64,000 nt of DNA from Lepidurus packardi (taxonomy: Eukaryota > Arthropoda > Branchiopoda > Notostraca > Triopsidae). This document shows positions 23,701 through 34,800 of this stretch, piece after piece (within the stretch, counting starts at the first letter, position 1; every line of letters begins with the position of its first letter). The stretch covers positions 558,001-622,000 of the forward strand of contig JAKZAN010000007.1 in assembly GCA_023053545.1 (NCBI GenBank), given 5' to 3'. Made by a program: the position numbers and the translations under genes. Under the pieces are notes generated by a model. The model saw nothing but the letters and a program-made list of their open reading frames with translations. It made no database searches and had not been told where the DNA came from.

Positions 23701-26700
23701 ACACTTGGCGCACTACGCCAAAAGCGCCGTCTGCATGACAGGCGCAGATTTTCGAGAAGAACGAGGCTTGCCTTTCAACATTACCTGCATGCGAAGTGTG
23801 CATTAAAAGCGAGCAACAACTTCATGCTCAGTCCGCCTCTGTCAAGGCATAATATTTGCAATGCATGGTTGGGTTTCACTTTACAACGCTATTCTTGTTA
23901 GGAAAGCAGGTCACAAGCCATGGATGTATGTAAATTTGCAAGAATTGTTGCCCGTAAAGTTTCGGAACGTCGTGCGCTATAGGGGGTGTTCTATTTTTCA
24001 GATGTCAAACTGCGAATACTGTTGTGGCACTAGCTTAACTATTGTACTAGCAAAGACTCTTACTTTTTTCATATAGATGGTTAAAAGATTGGGTAAGAAC
24101 GTCTGCCACTTTTGAGAAAAGTAATCCAGAGTGTCTCCATGTACACAAGCACTGCACTTGTTATATGTTGTCATTTTAAAAGATATCGATTTTTATTTCG
24201 CTGAAAACAATAATAACAAAAACCGCTTCTTTGTGTTTACAACATCTGGTACCACGCCCACAGGACACAGTGCACTCTAATTCACGTGGTACCGAAGCGT
24301 AGGAATAAATGCCCCGAAGACTTCCAACTGTATTCATTTACGTATGTAAGACCGAACATGTATTTTTAGCGAATCAAGCTTTTACAAAAACCCTATTCTT
24401 TCCCGTAAACTAATATAGCCAATTCTCAAGTAAAAAGGTTGTTTCTCAGCGTAAAATAATTTGGTATAAAGTACTCATTGCTTTTTTTTTAAATCTAAAT
24501 ACTAAGACGGAAATTTAAACTAGTTACAAATACTTACGGATTAAGCAAGAACACAGCAAAATCTCGAAATGGGGATAGAACGAGTGTTTGGTCAAAACTG
24601 GGAACACGGATGGAAAACAACAAGAAAATAACTTGGAATACGTATGAAATTTATACGAATTTGGTTGTACACTCTACACTTGGTAACAAAGCTTGTTTTA
24701 AACTTGTTACCGCTCTGCTTTTTGTACACGACTCACGATTGACGTGTTCTTACATCTACCTTAATTCCTCCTGCCCCATAGACTTAGGCGATACAATGGA
24801 GTAAGAGGAGAGGAAGCTGCTGGTGCTCTTTGCCCGCAAATTGGGTCACCTGAGCTGAGCTCAAAAGCCATACGTAAACGAGTCCTCTCTCTCCCGTGCT
24901 CTCAACTATGGTTACTTCCTACTGGCTATATAAAACCTATGGTACAAGGTAGCTTAGGCTGATTCGACGAAGCAAAGAGAAACCAATGAAGGAAAAGAGA
25001 AAATATAACATCAACGTGTAACAGTCGGCCTAAGTAGACAAACAAGCCTATGCATAGGATTGTTCCAGTTTAATACCTCTCCCGCGGCGTTTAGCAAATG
25101 CTTTGAAACATTAATAGCAACATAAAAATATAGGCTGACAAAGACGGGACGCAAATTTACGTGCAATGCCCCCCTTCTAACGAAAGTAAAGAGCAATCCT
25201 CTTACTTTTTCGCCTTGGCTCGTTTCGAAATTCAGCAAACCCTTCTCTATATTTTCTCTTTCAAATGCGGACTGACCACGGACGATTTCTTATGGTCTAC
25301 GAGGCGTCAAGTGCGGTATATGGCGAAAGTAGACGTATTGTATTGTATTGGAATTAGACTTGCAATACAATGCTGTTGCCGCCTTTCCAAGAACGAACGT
25401 TCTAAATTATGTGTTTACGCTGAAAGTAAGATTTTGATGCCTAGAGTGCTGGAGCTAAAATCCCGGAAAAGCTCGAATATATACGACCAACGTGCTTTCA
25501 AACGTTGTCAGCCAGACTCAATTCAAGATTCGTGCTTTGTTGAAAATATCACAGGTACCATCTCTATGGAGAAAAGTTCTTTTCATTGCATTCTTCATCA
25601 AAGAAAGTGAAAACTTATCCCGTCTTTTGTTCTTTCGATGCAGTTGACGAATTGCACACCAAAAGGCAAATACGACTGGCATACGTTGAAATATGTAGAC
25701 ATGGAGATTTCCTGAGAACAGAGTAAGCGTCCTCTAAACCATGCTCAGCCTTTTCGGAAGAAAGGGGTACCGATATCGAGAAACCGAACAGGTTTGGATT
25801 TTCTCGGTACTTCAAATATAGACGAAGATCGAACCTTCTTAGAGGTCATACGCTGAAGCCCGGTAATTTTACTATGCGTAAGAAAAACTGAATGCGTGGA
25901 CCGAATTAACTCTTACCTTTCTTTGTCTGATTCCAACAACGGCGAAGAGATCGTTTGGTATGACTCCGATTCCTGTTTCCGATATGGTTTTAGGCGGTTG
26001 ACCGAATCTTGTTCGGACTGACGTTGCTCTCGGGAAGGAGGGTGATTTTTGTAACGACGATCAAGTACTCTACGAAAGGGTTCGTATATACTTAATGTCA
26101 GACTCGTATACACGGGTTCTTGAAAGAAATCCAGTAAACACATCACTTCTGTTTAGAAAATACACTACAATAACTATGAAATACAGGAAGCCCGCTTCGT
26201 GTATAGTTGTCTCACTTCTGGTGAAGTTTTGACTTGTATAGAAGGGTAATAGCGGGATCTTCTTGAGAACCTTTTCTCGACGAGTTCCGTTAAATTTTTT
26301 TTATCATGCGACACGTTACGTCCCACTCACACATCTAACACATGAAACAACCTTACATATGTGGATTAAAAGGGTGTTCATAAGCAACCACCGTTTCGAG
26401 CAGGTATGATGAGAACAATCAGCATTGGCACATATCGCTTCACGCCCCAGTGAATTGGGTTACATTCTCAAACGTCTTTTTTACATTTGCATGGCTGCAC
26501 AGTCGTAGCCAGATTCTTACTGTTTCAGCATGTCCTAATAACTCTTTGACAGAAAGACATAGTAGGAGTTCGGCGTTCGTTCTCAAGACAAAGGTTTAGC
26601 ACTGCTTGGCACGTATTTTGGCCAATAACCTCAAGGTGAGTGGTCAAAGTTTGCGTTTGTTTAGGTGTCCGGGCACACGATACAGCGGAGTTCATTGCAT

Positions 26701-27034
26701 TTAAGGAAAACTGAAGATGTATTGCAAAGGTTATACCAATGTTTTGGCAGAAGAGGACGGAAAAGTTTGTCAGATAGGTACACGAAACAAGCAAAAAGAG
26801 GAATAAGAAGGGCAAAGGTCAAGAAGGTCTTACTTTCATGGTAAATAGAGAAACCATAATGCAATAAATGGCAATAAGCTTCGTCATCAGCTTGGTTAAT
26901 AGTTCCGTCCGGTGACCTCTTGATGTATCCCAAAGAAAACGAAAAGGAATGCAGGTCTCAGTGGACTACCAGAAAACCACCTTCTTTTTCGTTTGCTCAC
27001 CTCGGAAAATAAATACTGTCGCAATTACCCTCAT
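11742..27034 (-). CDS. f: Ankyrin-repeat actin-bundling protein, forked/espin type
   Basis: Minus-strand gene, up to 1127 aa. Shared exons: 20579-20734, 16086-16269, 15678-15744, 15216-15331, 14792-14908, 14255-14699, 14016-14195, 13791-13869, 13025-13604, 12566-12821, 12314-12501, 12029-12222, 11742-11952; all junctions keep phase. Domains in order: about five ankyrin repeats ([77 protein letters not shown], then a weaker one); a long Ser/Asn-rich linker; two proline runs; a WH2-like ELQSVQLRK; then [14 protein letters not shown]; a charged helix; two copies of IPxWKRQ about 40 residues apart; and a short tail. The order ankyrin, polyproline, WH2, actin-binding matches espin and Drosophila forked, which cross-link actin in bristles and microvilli. 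Alternative 5' exons are listed separately. The symbol f is by family analogy only; paralogy was not tested. Confidence 0.85.
16545..17011 (-). CDS. Alternative first exon C of the forked/espin-type gene
   Basis: Inside the intron between the first and second ankyrin exons, an ATG at 17011 ([13 protein letters not shown]) opens 155 codons ending in a Ser-rich stretch ([15 protein letters not shown]) and the donor AG|gtgtga at 16544. Its phase (2) fits the next ankyrin exon at 16269 exactly. The frame stays open for a further 27 codons upstream of the ATG. The product would lack the first ankyrin exon and be about 1027 aa. The segment is basic ([14 protein letters not shown]) and resembles no domain I know. 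Confidence 0.65.
17012..20578. other. Large intron of the forked/espin-type gene
   Basis: About 3.6 kb with no convincing exon on either strand. It should contain the promoter for alternative first exon C. There is an A13 run near 19764. Confidence 0.5.
22095..22705 (-). CDS. Alternative first exon B of the forked/espin-type gene
   Basis: The ATG at 22705 ([19 protein letters not shown]) opens 203 codons of Ser/Arg/Asn/Pro-rich, probably disordered sequence, ending GKVPNHR at the donor CACAG|gtataa. Phase 2 joins the ankyrin exon at 20734 ([14 protein letters not shown]). No acceptor in the right phase precedes it, so it is best read as a first exon with its own promoter, giving the 1127-aa isoform. 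Confidence 0.75.
22706..25916. other. Intron between alternative first exons A and B
   Basis: About 3.2 kb, AT-rich, with no supported exon. It presumably contains the exon B promoter just right of 22705. Short ORFs here lack splice context or family features. Confidence 0.5.
25917..27034 (-). CDS. Alternative 5' exon set A of the forked/espin-type gene
   Basis: Three small exons chain in phase: 27001-27034 ([11 protein letters not shown], donor CGAG|gtgagc), 26834-26956 ([18 protein letters not shown] onward, donor GAAA|gtaaga) and 25917-26148 ([16 protein letters not shown] onward, ending LLESDKER at AG|gtaaga). The last donor is phase 2, like exons B and C, so it can splice to 20734 (isoform about 1053 aa) or skip to 16269. 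The initiator at 27034 is the least certain part; further upstream exons are possible. No known domain. Confidence 0.55.
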
Positions 27035-27386
27035 GCCTGAAGGGTACTAGGACAATCTTGGAAAATTAACTTGAGACTTGAAAAAGAAACTTTAGAGATG
27101 TCAGGGGCTAAGTGACTTCATAACCAGCCTAGTAACACACCTGTTAGTTGTCATTTGTTTACTTGTTATAAACTTATGCGTTCAGCATGACCTTTCAAAT
27201 ATATATATTTATTAAAGAAAATATTCGTCACGTCATAAATGGTTTCTGCAATAGTACTGAAACAAAACCTACCCCAATGACGAACATATTGGAGTAGAAA
27301 AACGACAGTTCAAAAATCACTGCCCGACCGTTGGGTCACTGCGCCCTACAAGGTTATACACAACTTTCCGGTAAACAGGTCAACAG

Positions 27387-27394
27387 TATATAAG
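27387..27394 (+). promoter_or_regulatory. TATA-like box, upstream
   Basis: TATATAAG within AGTATATAAGG. It could serve a distal start of the trehalose synthase gene. Orientation is ambiguous because the core is nearly palindromic. Confidence 0.3.
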
Positions 27395-28113
27395 GTTGGA
27401 GGTTTAGAGCTGAGGAATCGGCATTTGTTGCGTCAACCTGTGTCTTAGCGACGTCCAGATTTGCAATTAGGCATATTGGGAACCCACATCGGTTTGGTAA
27501 GTGTGCACATTAACGAAAACAACAAACAAGCAAAAACAGTGTTTGCTAATACCGGTAATCCTTGATTTCTCGGTTCAGTTCCAGTGAATAAGGCTCGTCC
27601 CGAATAATCTTATTACCTATGTACAAATAAGTTTGACTGCAAAAGTTAAAGATCAGATGTCCTTCTTGTGGTAAGTGACCGTGAGTTTTACAGAGAAAGG
27701 TTAACTGAGTTTTTAAGTTAAGAAGGTTGATATTACCAACCTTTCTAGAAAATCGTTTCTATGAAGTGTGTCTGCATCCTCACTTTCATAGTCAGACCTG
27801 CTTCAGGATACTTTTACTCTTCTTCTAGTACAGTAAGTACAAGCGCTTGTCTTACGCAAAAATGTGACGTCACTTTCCCCTTTTACTGGATATTAACGTA
27901 CATCCGTCGTTAAACGCACTGCACCTTGCGAGCCTTTCTGCCATCTCCGCTAAAGAGACGCAGTTCTGGAAATATCTGATCCACCACCCCCTTCTTCGTT
28001 TTCCTACGGCTGTTTTTAACCCTGACCCAGGGAATGACCCAAGACCCTAGGCAGAATTGCTAGCTAAGGTGGCATACCTAGAATTTAAGCCGGTAGCTTT
28101 ACTCTGCACAGCG

Positions 28114-28122
28114 TATATAAAA
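28114..28122 (+). promoter_or_regulatory. TATA box of the trehalose-6-phosphate synthase gene
   Basis: GTATATAAAAGGG is a near-consensus TATA box with GC-flanked edges, 450 nt upstream of the ATG at 28565. Transcription would start near 28145, leaving a leader that may be spliced. Confidence 0.6.
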
Positions 28123-28564
28123 GGGCTTGGGTCGGCCAAGGCCTAAAGAACAGAATCTTGAGATCGTGCCAGGCTGTACCTTTGATCGCGCTCTTGGGAA
28201 GTGCGGCTAGAAAACTTAGTGGTATATTGATTTTCAGCCCTTCTCATACCTTGAACCACCTTTCCCGTATATTGTTGACGATTAGACTACCCTGACCAGG
28301 TTTGCGGGGGAGAAAAGGCACCAAAACAATTTTAGTTGTTAAGGTAAGACCGCTTACTAAGTTACTAAACTTTTGCCAAGGCTGCTATTTTTAACACTTG
28401 TAAATCGAGCTTGAGAAATGTAACAAAGTGGAATGGAATATAACGTGTTCTTGACTCGCATGTTTTTTCCCTCCAGTGCACTAAAGCGAGAAGAGTAAAA
28501 GCCGCTCCTATCTTAAGCAGATATCGGTCAATTAAATCAAGAAAATTGACATCGTTATTAAAGA

Positions 28565-31531
28565 ATGGCACCTCATATCGGGTTCCGTAATTCGTTGTCC
28601 GGTTCGCCGGCTTCTACGCAGCCGGGGTCTCCGTTACCGGCAGCTCCGCTCATCGTAGTCTCCAATCGATTACCCTTCGTCTTGAAACGCGAAGCGGATG
28701 GTACTTTGAAAAGACAGCATAGGTTAGTGCCTGTTTGCCTGTTTTGCTAGCATCTTTTTAGAGAAAAGGTTTGCTTTCATAGTGCTGGAGGTTTAGTTAC
28801 AGCGTTAGCCCCTGTAGTAATCCAATGCGGAGGACAGTGGGTTGGATGGCCTGGATTGTTTGACTTGCAGCCGGATGAAATCATTCCCGAATCAGATGCA
28901 AGTGACAACACTCCCACAGCAGGACTTCTTTCCTCGCAAGTAAAAAGCGGATTTTGCAAAGTGCAGGGTAACCTTGACGGTTTCCTTTAGGTGGTAGCGG
29001 TAAAGGTCTCCAAATCCAACTTTAATGAGTTTTACAATGGTTGCTGCAATGGGACTTTCTGGCCTTTGTTCCACTCCATGCCAGATAGGGCCGTGTTCAG
29101 TAGCGAAACCTGGAAGGCGTACCAACAAGTGAATGAAGATTTTGCACACAGTACTTTGGCTGCTTTGCGTGCCACGCTTCGTGGTATGGATAAGCAGGCT
29201 ACGCGCTTTAATGCGCCCATTATTTGGATCCAGGATTACCAGCTGATGTTGGCAGCAAACACTATTCGCCAGGTGAGTTATGTCGAATAATATAATTTTG
29301 TTTAATTAATACCGCTGGGGGTGCACCTTAGGTGGCTGAAGAAGAAAACTTGCCTTGCAAACTGGGATTCTTTTTGCACATTCCATTTCCGTCTTGGGAC
29401 ATTATGCGTCTGTTTCCTTGGGACGATCATGTCCTTCAAGGAATGCTTGGTAAGCTCTTCAGGCAGCCCAGCTTATGAAAAGCCTGCTTTAATTTTTATT
29501 TTTTAAAGGCTGCGATCTGGTTGGGTTCCATATCGAAGACTACTGCCGTAATTTCATGGACTGCTGTCAGCGAAGATTAGGCTGTCGAATGGATCGCAAG
29601 GATAAGGTTCTTGAGTATAGCGGAAGGGCAATCAACGTGAAAGCCTTGCCTATTGGGATTCCCTTTCAACGTTTTGTTGAACTGGCAGAGACTGCACCAA
29701 AGGTAAAGCTGAAAATACTTCCTGTCGTGAAACCGCAATCGGAAAACACATGACACTGTATACTATGTGTTTAGATTGTGATGAAGGATGAAACTGTCAT
29801 TTTGGGTGTGGATCGCTTGGACTACACCAAAGGCTTGGTACATCGTGTTAAAGCCTTCGAACGTTTGTTGGAAAGGCATCCGGAACATGTAGAAAAAGTC
29901 ACTCTGCTGCAGATCGCCGTACCCTCCCGTACCGATGTGAAAGAATACCAGCAATTGAAAGAAGAGATGGATCAACTCATTGGAAGAGTCAACGGCCGTT
30001 TCTCAAAGCCGCATTGGTCCCCAATTCGGTACATTTTTGGCTGCGTCTCTCAGGTAAAAAAAACAAAAAAACAAATGAAGAAAACGCAAGGTAACACGTT
30101 TCTCCATTTCTTTAGGCCGAGTTGGCTGCTATATATCGAGACTCGGCTGTGGCTTTGGTTACGCCTTTACGAGACGGTATGAATTTGGTTGCCAAAGAGT
30201 ACGTGGCTTGCCAAATCAAGTCTCCTGGAGTGCTGATTCTTTCGCCGTTTGCTGGAGCCGGTGGTATGATGAAAGAAGCGCTTCTTGCCAATCCTTACGA
30301 AACCAACGACATGGCCGAAATGCTGCATCGCGCTTTATCAATGCCGGAAGACGAGCGTGTCATGCGCATGACCAAACTTCGGCGAAGGGAAGCCGAAATG
30401 GATGTCGATCAATGGTTAACTTCCTTCCTTGACGCCATGGATGCCATCTCGATAGCTTTTGGCCAAAATGAAAACGTCGACGAGGTGGTGGCCTTACCAC
30501 GACATTTGCAACCCCTAACCTTGAACGATTTCGACCCTTATCTAGCCGATTATGTGGACGACTCTTGCAAGCTAAGTATTTTACTTGACTATGACGGAAC
30601 CTTGACGCCATTTGCTACGCATCCGGATAAAGCCGTTCTTCAAGAAGAAACGCGCCAAGTCATTCGCAGACTTTCTCAAATTCCCGATGTTAGCGTTTGC
30701 ATAATGTCGGGTCGTTCCCTGTCTAACCTTCGTGAAATGGTTCAACTCGAAGGCATCACTTACGCGGGAAGCGAAGGTTTGGAGATTGAACAGCCGGACC
30801 GCACACGCTTCGTTCACCCGATTCCTGTAGAGCACGAAGATAAACTACGCCATTTGTTACAGGCCTTGCAAGATGAAGTTTGCTGTTCCGGGGCGTGGGT
30901 CGAAAACAAAGGAGCCCTGCTCACTTACCATTATCGGGAAACGCCAGCAACTTTGCGCGACGTTCTCGTCCAGCGTGCTGTAGCGATTTTTGAAAAGGCT
31001 GGCTTGCAGCCGCATCATATTTCCATGGCTATCGAAGCTCGGCCGACGGTTTGCTGGGACAAAGGCAGGGCAGCTATCTACATTTTACGCTCCATTTACG
31101 GAGTTGACTGGCCGGAACGCGTCCGCGTTGTCTATGCGGGGGACGATGTTTCGGACGAAGCAGTCATGAAAGTTTTGCGCGGTATTGCTTGTACTTTCCG
31201 CGTTTCCAACGCTGCAGTAGCCCGGACAGCTGCCAATTTCCGTTTGGCGAATCCCACGACTGTCCAGACCATGTTGTGCTGGCTAGAAAAGCGTATGGCC
31301 TTGCGCTATCAAAGCTTATTATCTCCACAATGCGCTTCACCAAGCTTGTCAACTCCTTTGGATGGCAGTAAGGGCATCCATAGCGAAATGAGCTTTGAAG
31401 AGACCGACTTTTTAACAACAAGCCGAAGACGGAGACATAGTTCTAAGAGTTCTTGGGCACCTGTGTCTAAAAATGTTCGATTTGGATATCGTTCGGGAGA
31501 TCGGTCACCTACAGGATTGGGTCTCCATTGA
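28565..31531 (+). CDS. Tps1: Trehalose-6-phosphate synthase/phosphatase
   Basis: Makes trehalose from UDP-glucose and glucose-6-phosphate (GT20 domain), with a C-terminal HAD-type trehalose-phosphatase domain. Seven coding exons, all in phase: 28565-28722, 28783-28939, 28991-29272, 29332-29449, 29509-29702, 29775-30053, 30116-31531; 867 aa, close to arthropod TPS length. GT20 landmarks: LIVVSNRLPFVL (about residue 30), SAGGLVTAL, GGQWVGWPGLFD, FWPLFHSM, FFLHIPFPSWD, GCDLVGFH, GVDRLDYTKGL (Arg and Lys for UDP-glucose), VTPLRDGMNLVAKEYVA. Phosphatase landmarks: LLDYDGTLTP (about 515), CIMSGRSLSNL and AGDDVSDEAVMKVL. Oddities: the usual HDYHL reads QDYQL (IIWIQDYQLML), and the phosphatase GNHG/GSHG element reads GSEG. 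The tail is Ser/Arg-rich and probably disordered. TATA box at 28114. Confidence 0.96.
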
Positions 31532-31862
31532 CCTTTCATTTTGTTTTCCTTTCTCCCGCTATTTTTTTACTAGTCTTAGCAGGAAGGTCTTGATCAGCTT
31601 TCAAGGCGCAGGTCGTCCATTTTTTTTTTAATTCCATGTAATTGTCTAAAATTTGTTATCAATGCTCAACACTTTTTTTGTTTGAAAAAGCTACCATTCA
31701 GACATACAAGGTTAACTTTCTAAACATTGTTTGGTCACTAGAGTTTTAAAAAAAATCTTGCTTCTCCTCAGTGTGCGTTTGGTATTGTAATGAAATACGT
31801 ATAGACGAGACCTGCTCGTCCAAATCCAAAGCTGCTTGAAATATACGTCAAATGATAGATTC
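31532..31862. other. Convergent 3' UTR spacer
   Basis: 331 bp of T-rich sequence between the stop codons of the convergent trehalose synthase and neprilysin genes. No canonical AATAAA was identified on either strand. Confidence 0.5.
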
Positions 31863-34800
31863 TTAACTCCAAAGATAACATTTTTCTGGAGGATTCATGG
31901 GCACGCCAGTAGGACACTGAAAAGCACGAGAAAAGTCTTCGCTGTTCTGTAGAACACCAAGCGAACGAAAACGTCCGGGGCTATGAACTTCCTTGCCATA
32001 CTTTTCGTAGCCATCGTCGTTCAGCATTTCGCACCAAATCTTCAACAAACAATGGAACCTTTGAAATGCATACTTACTTACCAAGTGAATTAGCCTACCT
32101 GACCATAAGTAATGAAGAAAACTTGCTCGTGAGTGTAAGGTACTCCTGGTAAACTTAGTTCAATTTCAGTTTCTGCCATATTTTGATAAGCCGTCCACGC
32201 ATGATTTAATCCCGAGTTATCACAGATGTTATCTCCCAAAGTTTGGTTGCCATCCACCTTCCATAACGAATTTTTCCAGCGTCGTAGACATACTTAACAG
32301 ATTAAAGAATAACTTACGCTTTTATTGAGGCCATCGATGGAATAGCTGCTGTATTGATTAACGAAGCAATCTGCCTTTTGTCGGAACTCCTTCGTCAAAT
32401 TGTCATTCCACCAGGATGTCATGTTGCCAAATCGATCAAATCTCCTCCCTGCAAAATAGTCTCCTTGAGTTTCTAAATACGTCGTCATGGTGCAACAAGA
32501 TACCATGGTCGTCAAATCCATGTGTAATTTCATGACCGATCACTACCCCAATATTGCCGTACGTAAGGTATTTGGGATAATCGGGATGATAAAACGGCTC
32601 ACGAAGAATACCCAAGGGAAAAACTAGAAACGAAATAACACGCTATTATTTTCAAACTGTCACAACAAACAGATACAATACTTATTTCGTTGGCTCCTGG
32701 GTTATGAAACGCATTCACTACAAGTGGCTGCACCAACCAATCCCTGTAACAATCGCATGAAGACGTTAAATTCGGAACGTAAAAAATAGTTGCAAGGGGT
32801 TACTTCCATTTGTACCTGTCTTTATATGCGGGCTTGAAAACCTTCTGAAGTTCCCGCCACACTTCGTAGGTTCGGAGTCGTATAAGATTGAAGAGAATAT
32901 GGTAGTCGGGAATGGTAAACTGACAACATATCGCTACTTGTTTATCCTGTCTTAACAATGAAATGAAATTGTCAAATTACCCCTTCATAATCCATTTCCA
33001 ACTCTGTAACGTTCATAATGCGAAGAGGAAAACCAACTTTGGAACCCATAAATTCCAACTATACAGAAATCGTGTAATGAAAAATCCAAGAAAATTCGGA
33101 ATAAGGCCAGACTGACTTTTTCAAGGAGCTTGACTTGCATATCAGCTTCGATCCAGTCCTGCTGCAAAATACTGTTAGCAAAGGCCTCCTTCAGCTCTTG
33201 GATGAGGTTCAAAACCTAAGCGGTAAGAGCATTCTTGAATAAGAAAAAAAAAAATAGGAAATAAAAAGGAACGTAAAATAACTTTTTCGTTATTCCAGTC
33301 AGGAAGTCGTTGCTTGATATACATATGACCCACAGCTAAGCCCAAGCCCTCGTTCACCATATTCACACATTGTTTCCACCTAAAGGACAAGAGCGCAAAA
33401 AGTCTGTTCTACTTATGACGTCGGAAAACACGTTTGCCCATATTCTCACACTTACCGTGCAATGTAAACACGTTCGTCTGTCAGGTTCGGTATACTCAAG
33501 CGGTAATTAGTCCACAGATGATCAAATCGTGTACTTATATAAGGCATGAACTTGTAAATAAATCTCCAAATCAAGTAATTCGCGAGCGTCCTAGAACAAT
33601 TTTTTTTTTTTAAAGTAATATACTACCCAAGCCTGCCGTTACCTCTTGCTGGTCGTTTTAATCAGCTGCATTAAGTCTGGCAGGAAATCTCGACACTGGA
33701 AACTCACAGGCAATAGTCCTATAGTCAACTCTGCCTTCTGTCGAGGATCAAGCTCAATAACATCCAGCATTTTGGAAACAATAAGAGTCCAATCCACCTT
33801 GAAAGTTCGAGAAAAGACGTCATTCCAATAAAAACCTATGCAAACATGAACGCTTTATACCTCGGGGTAGAGATGTTGGACTTCGCTCAATAATAAACGA
33901 TGTTCTTCGCCGTCATCTTCCGTTCGATTAGACTCTTGTACGCTGTATTCGTTATCATTGCAATACGTCGAAGAAATCTGTTCCCCGAAACCCAAGGCAA
34001 CATAGATATTTTCCTTATTCAGTCCCCTGTAACTCGTCATTTTCCTATTCCCTTCTATTACAAAGAAGGAAGTAATGAATTTTTCTTACCTTCGCAAATT
34101 TGGTTTCGAAGTCAACGACGGCGCCAACTTCCGTCAATAATTCCTGCCGTCCGCCACTTAAGAGTAAAATCGTGTCTTTCAATAGCGTTTCGTAAGATCG
34201 CAGGTATCTCTCATGTTTAGGCTGGGATAGCTGGTACCACTCCTTATCCATAATAGGTTCACCCTTGTAAAACTGTGCCATAAATACCAAATTCTTTTTA
34301 GTAATGGTTCACGACAGACTTAGCATATTAAGCAGACGAATACTTGCAAAGTGTACTGTGAAGAATTTTTCTCATCCAGTGTGACATAGATGTCGAAGAA
34401 GCTGTGGACTTGGTAAGCAGCTAAGTGTGCAATTAACGACTCCTTCTCCAGTTCATTGTCATCCCAAATATCACCCAAGAGCAAAGGCCAGCGGCCTATT
34501 TTCTGGGGCGTTAATAACTGGAAAACAGGATACTCGCTGGGAGAACTGTACATCGAATCTTCTCCTACAACAACACGTCACAAGTCCCGGCGTAAGCTGC
34601 TTTAATGCCTCATCGAATGGCCTTAATGGTATTTACCCAAATTTATGCACGACGCGTACAATTTCTTCACTTTGGCCGTCGACTGATTGTCGCTGTCATC
34701 CAATCGCTTTTCGACAAGCTCTGCAAAACATTTTCTTTAATTCCAATATCAAGGTATCGTATCACTGTCATTCGATGAAAGGATTACTTCTAATGGAAAG

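Larger units (their letters stand above)
27035..28564. other. Divergent promoter region (actin bundler / trehalose synthase)
   Basis: 1.5 kb between the 5' end of the minus-strand actin-bundler gene and the plus-strand trehalose synthase. It holds two TATA-like boxes (27387 and 28114) and no ORF of note. Confidence 0.5.
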
